DNA of 64,000 nt, from contig NC_088295.1 in the NCBI RefSeq assembly GCF_032854445.1, forward strand, positions 91,753,805-91,817,804, in the 5' to 3' direction. Numbering within the stretch: the stretch's first letter is position 1; every line of letters starts with the position of its first letter. The notes beneath the pieces were generated by a model. The model was not told the DNA's origin. It ran no database searches and worked only from the letters and a program-made list of their open reading frames with translations. The DNA is from Liolophura sinensis (Eukaryota; Mollusca; Polyplacophora; Chitonida; Chitonidae). Shown piece by piece: positions 13,101 to 25,100 of the stretch. The translations under genes and the position numbers were made by a program.

Positions 13101-16100
13101 TAGTGACAGGTTCAACTTGTGATGACAGTGATATGTGCAGTTTGTGATGATAGTAATAGGGACATGTAGAGCTTGTGATGATTGTATTTCATAGGTCTTT
13201 TGATTATAATAATAGGTGCAGCTTTTTAGTGCTGATTGATAGTGTGTTGGCTTTACAGGTGGGGAGAAGCTATCTGGCGTCCATATGTGCCCGTCTAACC
13301 TGACTGAGATGAAGGATAATGTGGAGAAAGTGCTACAGTTCATGTCTCTCAACAGAATCAAGATGCATCACATTGTGGCTAAAGGTGAATTACAAAGCAG
13401 TCTGCTTACACGTGCAGTACTGTCTGTCAGATATAGTAGTAGGAAACTGAAGTAAATATTTCTTTTTTTGGAGATATGAATCCTAACAAAGAAGGTAAAT
13501 GATTGTACATGAGATTTCATCATTTGTGTTGTGTAATGATGGGTTGATGTATTAGTGGATTGATGAATATCCGCAATATTCATCAAGGAGAAAATCTGCA
13601 CTCATGGAAGAAGTCAGTATTGATTGTTTTCGTTCTGTTCCCATGTCATGTTTCCATCAGATGAGTTAGAATGAAAACTGAAATCTGTTATAAGGTTGTT
13701 TTTGAAACTTTTCCATGTTTTCTTATAGACATTGTGGAAGGCAACTTGAAATCTGTGATGAGACTGATTCTTGCTCTAGCAGCTCACTTCAAACCCAAAA
13801 GTGTACGACAGTCTGGTTTTGGAGTTCGCTCCCCTGGCAAGAGCCCAAACGTAGCTAGCATTGCTCAGGTAATTGTCAGTAGATTCTGATTTTCTCAAGT
13901 TTTCCATAGCTTCAACCACACTATTTTTCAATGTTTATTCATTGGTGTACATGTAGTTGTTGTTTGAAAAAAGTGATGAAGCCTTAATTCTTGTGTTGCA
14001 GGGTGCAGTGGCCGCTTTGGCAGATGCAAGGCGAGATGTAGCACGAGCAGGCTCAACCCGATATCGCAGACGAGCGGCAGACAAAGACAGACATGATAGA
14101 AGGTGTGTAGAGCCCTATTTTCCCTGTTTATTGTAGTTGTTTTCCATGGTTACGTTTATTAAACTAGAGTGACATTAGGCATCACCTCAATCTAGTAAAC
14201 TTTGCATCCAAAAAATATAGAGATCACTAAAAATTATAAAGGGATAAAAATGTTTACTTATATATTACTTATATAAGTAACTACAAAACAAGTCTACTAG
14301 TCCAATAATATGAAAATTTATGCAAAAATGTTGAATGTTATATACCTGGAATTATGTAAGTAGTTTTAGAAAGAAGAACCATACATGAAATATCCAGAGA
14401 TAATTTGAAATTTCTATCTTTGACATGACCTTCAAGGTCTCTTATATTATGCAGGTGTACAACAACATCAGCATAAGTTCGTGGTTACATTGAATATTGT
14501 GTGACATACATGCACGTGTAAGTAGTGTGCTTCAGCATTTAGCATGCCTGTCTGTTTACATGCACCTCTGTAGACTGTATCGGGAAAGTAGTTCTGACCA
14601 GTGCAGTGATTCAGACCAAAGTTTCTCAGCCTGCGAGCGGCTAAGGCCTGCCCCTACAGGAGGTGACCACCACAGGGACATAGAGGGAGTGAGTGTGGAC
14701 AGCGGATCGGGATCTCGGGGGAGTCCGGTGACCGGTGGAAGCCCCAGGAAAGACCAGCGAACTGGGGTAGTCAGCAAAAGTCGATCCTCAGACCATGTTC
14801 CGGGTAAACTCACTTGATTAAGTTACATCTGATTTCCTCCTCTGGTAAAGCCCACTGCATTCATGTGACTGCGATATTGGAAGAAGCAAAGCATAAAGCA
14901 GTAGAGTATGCCTCCTAATACGCCTTATTTTTGGTGTGAACCATTGGTGGTTCACTAGAGTTTTAAGCCTTTGCGTAAACACTGGTCACCATAACCCATA
15001 GTTCACATAAAAACTTTGCGCTGAAGATTCTCGTTTGTACATAGCAAACAAATCAGCAGTGAACTTTTAATATTGGGTAAGGTGTAGTTCAGAGCCAAGA
15101 CGACATGTCCATAGCAAAATGCCTATATTGTAACAGAGCCTTCCAGTGAATAGTCGGCAGAACAAAAATACTTGCCAAAACCTATATGTCATGGGCAAAA
15201 ATCGGGTGAAATACATTCGCTGTCCATGACAAAAGTTTTATCTCATTCCATGGCATGTATATATATGAGCGGTAATTCCAAGATACCTTGCTTTTGTGCC
15301 CTACTCACAATTGTCACAGCTACATTTAACATGTAAAGCCCTTGTTTTCCCACCCTGCGCATGCGGCCCTGTTAAACTCTTTGTGTGATAGCACATCAGC
15401 TGTCCATTTGTTGTCATTTTAAAAGAAACTGGTACTTAATATTTGTACTTCTGTTTATGTGTATGTTTGCAGCGAGCCACATCCCGGTTCCGGTGAGCCG
15501 CCGTGGGAAGGGGGAGAGTGTGGAGAGGGGCCAGTATGATGAGCTGATGAAGGAACATGAGGAGCTGGATAAACAGATGAGGGAGACGAAGAAACAGTTG
15601 ATGATGCTGCAGGACCTGGTAACACACTCATTCATACCTGTGTATACACAATGAAATATTCTTCATTTATTGTCCCTAACTAACAATAATAATAGTAATA
15701 TACCCTAGCACAGTTGATAAGTCAGATTCATTCCAAGAAGGAGGTGATTTTGTCATGTGGTTGTGATGTAAATGAGAAAAGAGGGCTGACTAAATATGAA
15801 TATCATCAGGAAAGGACTTGTAATACTGCCCAACCATTTCTTTTAACTTTATGAAATCAACCCAATACCAGATGATCATATGGAATGTTTTTACCATTGT
15901 CTATTATGTCTGAAGAGGTCTTGATTCTGCTATGTCATGTTGTTAGCAAGAGCCACAGTTCACGGTAACGGTTCATAATGATCGTTGTGTGCCAATACTA
16001 CATGGTACATGAACATGTGGGCATAGTGAAAGCTGAAACGTCACAAACCCTCTGCTACATAGGAAGATTTCCTGGTACTGGAGTATCATATTGCAGCTGT

Positions 16101-19100
16101 TGAGTGTAGGATATATGTTTTCACCTCATGGTATCATGTAATTGTGGTGCACCGTGTTACAGCTGTTGAGTGTAGGATGTACAGTTTTCACCTGTTTGTA
16201 TCATGTAATTATGTTACAGCTGTTTAGTGTAGGATATACAGTCTTCACCTCTTTGTATCATGTAATTGTGGCCTAACATGTTACAGCTGTGGAGTGCAGG
16301 ACATACATTCTTCACCTCTTTGTATCATGTAATTGTGGCATATCATGTTACAGCTGTTGAGTGTAGGATATACAGTCTTCACCTCTTTGTATCATGTAAT
16401 TGTGGCATATCATGTTACAGCTGTTGAGTGTAGGATATACAGTCTTCAACTGTTTGTATCATGTAATTGTGGTGCATCATGTTACAGCTGTTGAGTGTAG
16501 GATATACAGTCTTCTTCTCCTGGTATCATGTATGAAGAGTTCCTGCTGTTTTGTGTTGCAGCTGTTACGTGGTCAGCTTCCAGATGGAGAAGAAAGCCCT
16601 ACAAAGCTTCCCACAGAAGGATCTCCAAGCTCGGAACAAGTGGTGAGTTCTGCTCTACAGTTTCCCAGTGTTGTGAGAGTGCAGCAGATAATTATACATG
16701 ATGGCTGCACATACATTTATGATAGTACTCATAGCTGTTCAACTGGTTGAGAGATATCTCGCTGATGGATATTCGGGTCATGTCTATTTTGTTAACATAT
16801 GACTGTCACCTCCATATTTCAGTGCTCCACTCAGAATTGTATGGACCATTTTCACTAGCATTGTCATGGTTACCTGATGTTTTAGCACCTGTCTGTCTGA
16901 CAGGAGCTCTGCAGTGGGCTATGTCGGTGTTGTGATGGACAAATCAATACCTGTTCTCCCTGCCTGCTTGTATTGTCATGCTTACCTGATGTTATAGCAC
17001 CTGTGTTTGTCTGACAGGAGCTCTCCAGTGGTCTGTGTCACTGGTGTGATGGACAAATCAATACCTGTTCTCCCTGCCTACTTGTATTGTCATGCTTACC
17101 TGATGTTATAGCATCTGTGTTTGTCTGACAGGAGCTTTCCAGTGGTCTATGTCACTGGTGTGATGGACAAATCAATACCTGTTCTCCCTGCCTACTTGTA
17201 TTGTCATGCTTACCTGATGTTATAGCATCTGTGTTTGTCTGACAGGAGCTTTCCACTGGTCTATGTCACTGGTGTGATGGACAAATCAATACCTGTTCTC
17301 CCTGCCTACTTGTATTGTCATGGTTACCTGATGTTATAGCATCTGTGTTTGTCTGACAGGAGCTCTCCACTGGTCTATGTCACTGGTGTGATGGACAAAT
17401 CAATACCTGTTCTCCCTGTCTACTTGTATTGTCATGCTTACCTGATGTTATGGCACCTGTGTTTGTCTGACAGGAGCTCTCCAGTGGTCTATGTCACTGG
17501 TGTGATGGACAAATCAATACCTGTTCTCCCTGCCTACTTGTATTGTCATGGTTACCTGATGTTATGGCACCTGTGTTTGTCTGACAGGAGCTTTCCAGTG
17601 GTCTATGTCACTGGTGTGATGGACAAATCAATACCTGTTCTCCCTGCCTACTTGTATTGTCATGCTTACCTGACGTTATGGCACCTGTGTTTGTCTGACA
17701 GGAGCTCTCCAGTGGTCGGTGTCACTGGTGTGATGGACAAATCAATACCTGTTCTCCCTGCCTACCTGTATTGTCATGGTTACCTGATGTTATAGCATCT
17801 GTGTTTGTCTGACAGGAGCTTTCCAGTGGTCTATGTCACTGGTGTGATGGACAAATCAATACCTGTTCTCCCTGTCTACTTGTATTGTCATGCTTAATTG
17901 ATGTTATGGCACCTGTGTTTGTCTGACAGGAGCTCTCCAGTGGTCTATGTCACTGGTGTGATGGACAAATCAATACCTGTTCTCCCTGCCTACTTGTATT
18001 GTCATGGTTACCTGATGTTATAGCATCTGTGTTTGTCTGACAGGAGCTTTCCAGTGGTCTATGTCACTGGTGTGATGGACAAATCAATACCTGTTCTCCC
18101 TGCCTACTTGTATTGTCATGCTTACCTGATGTTATGGCACCTGTGTTTGTCTGACAGGAGCTCTCCAGTGGTCGGTGTCACTGGTGTGATGGACAAATCA
18201 ATACCTGTTCTCCCTGCCTACTTGTATTGTCATGGTTACCTGATGTTATAGCATCTGTGTTTGTCTGACAGGAGCTTTCCAGTGGTCTAAGTCACTGGTG
18301 TGATAGACAAATCAATACCTGTTCTCCCTGCCTACTTGTATTGTCATGCTTACCTGATGTTATGGCACCTGTGTTTGTCTGACAGGAGCTCTCCACTGGT
18401 CTATGTCACTGGTGTGATGGACAAATCAATACCTGTTCTCCCTGCCTACTTGTATTGTCATGCTTACCTGATGTTATGGCACCTGTGTTTGTCTGACAGG
18501 AGCTCTCCAGTGGTCTATGTCACTGGTGTGATGGACAAATCATTACATGGTCTCCCTGCCTACTTGTATTGTCATGCTTATTTGATGTTATGGCATCTGT
18601 GTTTGTCTGACAGGAGCTCTCCAGTGGTCTATGTCACTGTTGTGATGGACAAATCATTACATGGTCTCCCTGCCTACTTGTATTGTCATGCTTACCTGAT
18701 GTTATGGCATCTGTGTTTGTCTGACAGGAGCTCTCCAGTGGTCTATGTCACTGGTGTGATGGACAAATCATTACATGGTCTCCCTGCCTACTTGTATTGT
18801 CATGGTTACCTGATGTTATGGCACCTGTCTTTGTCTGACAGGTGCTCCACAGAATCATTACCTGTTGTCCCTGGCTATTTGTATTGTCATGCTTACCTGA
18901 TGTTATAGCACCTGTGTTTGTCTGACAGGAGCTTCACAGTGGTCTATGTCAGTGTTGTGCTAGACAAATCAATACCTGTTCTCCCTGCCTGCTTGTATTG
19001 TCATGCTTGCCTGATGTTATAGCCTGTGTGTTTGTCTGACAGGAGCTCCACAGTAATCTATGTCAGTGTTGTGCTAGATAAATCAATACCTGGTCTTCCT

Positions 19101-22100
19101 GCCTGCTTGTATTGTCAGACTTACCTGTTGTTATAGCACCTGTATTTGTCTGATGGGCACTCCACAATGGACTATGTCAGTGGTGATAAATCAATACCTG
19201 GTCTTCCTGCTTGCTGGTATTGTCATGCTTATCTGATTTTATAGCACCTGTATTTGTCTGACGGGCACTCCACAATGGACTATGTCAGTGGTTTGCAGGA
19301 CAAATCAATACTTGGTCTCCCTGCTTACTGGTATTGTCATGCTTATCTGATGTTATAGCACCTGTGTTTGTCTGATAGAAGCTCCACAGAGTCATTCTCT
19401 GGTCTCCTTGCCTACTTGTATTGCTATACTTACCTGACATTTTTACACCTATGTTTGTGACAGGTGATACTGAAAAGTCAGCTACAGCAGTCTACCTTGT
19501 TCTGTGAAGACATCAAAGAGGAGTTGTCCAAGAGTAAGAATGAGTGCCTCCGTTTACAGGGAGTCAAGGTACGTCTAATCCCTTTGCTCTCTTCTGCAGT
19601 CACATCCTAGGCTAACAGAGCTAGAAATTTTTTTTTAAAACTGCCTTTGGCATAGGCAGGTAGACTTTTTTGTACTTGTCACCTATAGGTATCTACCTGT
19701 ACCCATCAGTCTGACTTTCAGAAAGTCTATTCTGTGCTAGCACTACCGATCGCCATTGTCGGATTTTGCGAACATAATTTAAGTTTGGCGAAATTATTTT
19801 CTGTCAACATCATCACCTTGGCAGAGCAATAACAGTCTACAGTGTTAAACGAATATTTGGTTTTAGTAGCACTTTCCTTTTTATTTAATGTTCTGTCTGG
19901 AGCGGGACTTCTGCACAGTCAATCATCAAATTGAAACTTACTTGTGGGAGTTAAGTCTGTACTTGGGTACGCATGGGCTTCCCATTCAAGGAGAACAACA
20001 GAGGAAAAGCATCTGGTCTGTGTGTTTGGATTTATATGTGCGTGTCTTTTGATATCCTTTACACCTGTGGCGACACGCGTAGTCCTTAAGCAGGAAAAAG
20101 TTAGCAATGCAGTCCTAAAGATGTACATTTTTGGGGGGATAGGAACAGACCGGGACTATAAATATTAACTTCACGTTTTATTATTTATTTATTTGAGTGG
20201 TGTTTCACGCTGTACTTAAGATTTCATTTATATAACAGTGGGAGACTCCTGATCCATGCATGACACTTCAAATTTGGATTGATTCACTGCTCTGTGTTGA
20301 CTGTCATCTAGCTCAGATTGACCGCCACTTGTTGACGCTGTTCATTCCATCATAACTGCATGTGGAGCTCTTAAAATGACTTCTTGCAGATCTAATTTTG
20401 CCATTGCTATGACAACCGAAGATCGTTCTTCAAGATTGAATCTATTTTTGGTCTCGCAGTTGAAAGCGCCAATATGATAGGTTCGTTGACGATGGCCTTG
20501 TCCACTAAATGACGTCCCAGCAGTGCTGATATGTTGGGCCAAAAATGACGAATGTCTTGCAACAACATTTTGATTATGAGAACGCCAAGTAAATATACAG
20601 ACCTTACATACAAACATGCATGGATGATGACTTAAACATGATTGTAAACTTATTGGGCCTACCTGTCGCTGCGACAGGTGAATTTTTTTGTTACCTTTCA
20701 TCTGACAGTTAGTCAGATGTTATCTTGACCACTGGCCCGATATCTGTTATGTTTGTCGATGCTCTCTTCCCCTCCTGCCAAACATTTATAATATTAAATG
20801 TGCTGGTAGGTAAACTACTTGAGTACTTGCTCTGAATTTAAGCTTCTGAAAATTTCTGGGAAACATGTAGTTGTCCTTTATTCTGACTTTCAGTGAGATG
20901 TTTAACTCTACCCGTTTTGTTTTGTTTGTGAGCCATATGTTTAATGTTTGTCAGATGAATAACATATGTTGCTCCAGGTATGCATGTATATCTAATTCAG
21001 ATGTTGTGATCATAGCCCTGTTTAATTTTGACTTGATGCTTTCAGGCTGGATTACAACAGAGACTGACAGAACAGGAGAAAGTTCTTCTCCAAATGAAAG
21101 CAGAGCTGTTGAGGAAGGGATTTGATCTGCAGAATGTGGAATCGGAAAGGGTTTGTAAACAATGAAGGAAGGATTGGGGCAATATAACGCCACACAGGCA
21201 ATAGTTCAATCATATTATGTGCATAACGCCACACAGGCAATAGTTCAACCATATTATGTGCATAACGCCATATTGGCAATACCCATATCACAGTGAGAAC
21301 ATGGGACATTTGTAACATTGCTATTCAGTCAAATTCCTAAACATAGGTTCTTTCTTCACATTTTTTAACAGAAATGTTGTCTTACTGTTTTTAATGAACA
21401 GTATAACTTATGACCAATATTTTGTAATAATTTGTACGAACACGTATATAGGTCTGTGTGTTCATCATTACAGGATGAGATGCAGAAGCTATTACATGAT
21501 AAGGACAAGATTATTGCAGATCTAAAGGTGAGTAGGCATACCTATCAAGGGAGAGGTGTGTGCAGCTAATCAGGAGAGATAGAGCCTCTGATAATGTTTT
21601 TGTATTCTGACTTTCAAACAGGCCACAGGAAGGGGTCAAACAGATCAGTGGAAAATATGTGGTGTTTTCTAGTTGAGTTAGCACTGGTATGGAAGTTATT
21701 CTCTTGAAAGAGACTACTGCGACAGCCTAGCCTTCATCAGGCAGATGTGCAGGGGCCAATGGCCATCGTATTTCCTGAGTTGTCTGACTACCTTTTTTTT
21801 ATCCATTTAGTTTGTCAAAACTTGGCTAGTATTGTCAGTTTAATTACCTCTCAATCCAAACTCCCATCTGCGTCTCACAGTTGGAAATGTTAGAAGAGAC
21901 ACGGAACTTACAGTGCCGGCATAAAGGGTTTGGTATACTCTCCATGTTTTTGTTTCAGACAAGCTTATCAACAAAGGACCACAGAGTAGATAAGTTACAG
22001 AATGACTTGAAGTATCAGCTCCAGGAGAAAGAGTCAATCAGCAAAAACCTCAAATCCCAGGTCCATGATCTTCACAGCAGATTGAAGACTGTTGGAGAGA

Positions 22101-25100
22101 CAGAGGTACATACTAGGGGACAAAAAGAACAAACGAGAGGACAAAGTTAACAAACTGGTGAACAACTGAAATAACTGGGGGACAAAATGAACGAAAGGGG
22201 GAGATAGAGAACAAATTGGCACAGTGTTAATATATCTATGAGGTGGAGTCAAAGAAATGCATGTTTGTTAGGTTAGGGAGAGTTTAAGTGGAACATTGTA
22301 CAAACTGGAGGGACAGTGGGTACAAACATGGAGACAAAGAGTACAAACTGCAAATCATGTACAAGTAAAAGGCAAAGTGTACAAACCATGAGCAAAGTGT
22401 GTAAACCACGTGTACATATAGAGGCCAAAGTGTAGTCTATAAAGTACAGTTCAAAGTGTATAAGTCGGAGAACAGAATGCAACAGACTAGAGCACAAAGT
22501 GTACAAACTATGTACAAAGGGTGTAAACCATGTGTACATGTAGAGGACAAAGTGTAGTCTATAAAGTACAGTTCAAAGTGTCTAAGCCAAAGAACAGGAT
22601 GTAACAGACTAGAGCACAAAGTGTACAAACTATGTACAAAGGGTGTAAACCATGTGTACATGTAGAGGACAAAGTGTAGTCTATAAAGTACAGTTCAAAG
22701 TGTCTAAGCCAAAGAACAGGATGTAATGGACTAGAGCACAAAGTGTACAAACTATGAGCAAAGTGTGTTAATCACGTGTACATGTAGAGGACAAAGTGTA
22801 GTCTATAAAGTACAGTTCAAAGTGTCTAAGCCAAAGTACAGGATGTAACAGACTAGAGCACAAAGAGTACAGACTAGGAGACGAGGCAGGGTACAAACAA
22901 AGAGATACCAGAGCTGACATCGGCAAAACACATGTAGGGAAGGTAATTATGAAGGGCGAAATTGACATTTAATGGAGAATTATAGATATCAGTAAATGAA
23001 TTATTAATTCCAATAAATCATTTGTCAATATTGATAAATTGTGGTATTTAGTTATACCAATAAATCATTTGTCAATATCGCTAAATGGTGGTATTTATTG
23101 ATATCAATAAATCATTTGTCAATATCGATAAATGGTGGTATTTATTGATATCAGTAAATCATTTGTCAATATTGATAAGTTCTGGTATTTATTGATATCA
23201 ATAAATCATTTGTCATTATCAATAAATCTTGGTTTTTATTAATATTGATAATGAATTAACCATATTGATAAATTGCTGTCATTTATTGATATCACTGATT
23301 CATGTATTGATTGGTAACAATAAATACTTATTGCTATTGATAATTATTTATTTATATCTGTAATTTAAATTTTAATTTAGCCTGTCATAATGAATATGTT
23401 GCGTCGTGTTGTCAGTTATGTACATATGTCTTTATATAATGATCACAAATCTGTATTTCATGAGATTTTATTTTGTCATAGGCCAGTCTCTCAGCAAGAG
23501 TGGCTACACAAGATAAGATGATGGCCAAGTTGGAGGGGAAGATCTTGAAGACTCAGATAGAGGGTGGTGCGGGTTCCAACAGATCGTCTGCATTGGTACA
23601 TGTAAATACCCTTCCTCATTTGCTACTGACTGGCAACATGATCAAGTGTCCTACACATAAGGTTTACTATCAGGAAAACCTGAAGGTAGTGAGGTTTAAC
23701 ATATGGGGTTAGCTAACAAAACAGAGGATAGGGGAATAATCAAACCCAATTAGTCTGCTTACCAGTGGGGTATCGTGTGTGATTTCTGGACTATGTGAGG
23801 GTCAGTGATTTACTCAGGGCACATTGACTTCCTCCACATCATCTCTGTCATGTGAGTGAAAACATTCTGGAGTATGGCATTAAAACATCAATTATTAATT
23901 AAATAAACCAAAACCTGATGGGAGGGGTAGAAGAAAATGTTTTACCAGAATAACGGGAAGGAGAAAGTCTTGTGTAACGTGGTTATTGGATAGCCATGTA
24001 CAGTAATGGCGCATTGTACTTCCCGCAGTGTCTCTATTTCTCTTATTACTGACCTAATTTTACATGTACCCAAAGGAGGAATGGTTTCTTTGCCGTCTGA
24101 ATACTCACACATTGTTGCTTTTTTACTGTTAGCTAACAAATGCAGATGAACTGCAAGTTGTGCGAGACTCGTTGCAGAGTTTAAGAAGTGGGTTTCTTGG
24201 TGCAGACCCACACCAACACACAATAGACACGCTGGAACAGAGTATCTCTACCCTAATAGAGAAGTTACACACAGCTCACAGTCAGGTGGGTGACTTCAAG
24301 GGACCCAGTGCATTTAGTCAGTTATTGGTGTTTTTAAAGAAAATCCCAACTATTCAAACATGCCTGGTGTCATTTCAAGACATAAAGGTAAAATTTGGAT
24401 GAAAATGCAAGATGCCACATTTTATCAGTCATGTTATGATGGCAATTTTCTGATAACAAAGATGAATTTCAGCACATATTATAAGGAGAACAACTACATA
24501 TATGCTTATCTATCTTCAATATTGTAGACTTTTCCTTAATGCTGTACATGTAATATGGTTTGTCTGGTTCTGTCTGTGTGACCGCCAGTTGTGGCCATCT
24601 AATGTAATAATAGACTTACTAAGAATTATCGTACTTTTAAGAGTGGCTCAGCGGTAGATGGGTTGTCAAAGCGGCTGAACTTTGATTCAAAAGGAGAAGC
24701 CCACAGATCAAATCTTCCAGGTAATGCAGTTATCTTGTAAGATAATAGTGGTGAAGTGTAACATGTTTACTATTTGAGGGTATCTAGATTTGTGATGTGC
24801 TTTTCCCAGAGTGTTTGGTTGCCACTCCTCTTTACTACATTGTAACTATAGATTGACCACTTTGAAGAGTTCACTATAATGTGTCTGAATCTACACGTAC
24901 CTGTATGGTGTAGTAAAACATTTTCTGAATCTAAATGTACGTGTATGGTGTAGTGTATGACTGGATCTACATGTACGTGTATGGTGTAGTGTATGACTGG
25001 ATCTACATGTACGTGTATGGTGTAGTGTATGACTGGATCTACATGTACGTGTATGGTGTAGTGTATGACTGGATCTACATGTACGTGTATGGTGTAGTGT

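Noticed and set aside
20342-20701. 119-codon minus-strand frame in dixin intron 9
   Set aside because: No family resemblance, no splice context; likely chance or very old repeat.
22106-22880. Dixin exon 12 donor as founder of the 122-bp array
   Set aside because: Only a loose match (AGAGACAGAGGTACATAC against AGAGCACAAAGTGTACAAAC); too weak to claim beside the clear cases.
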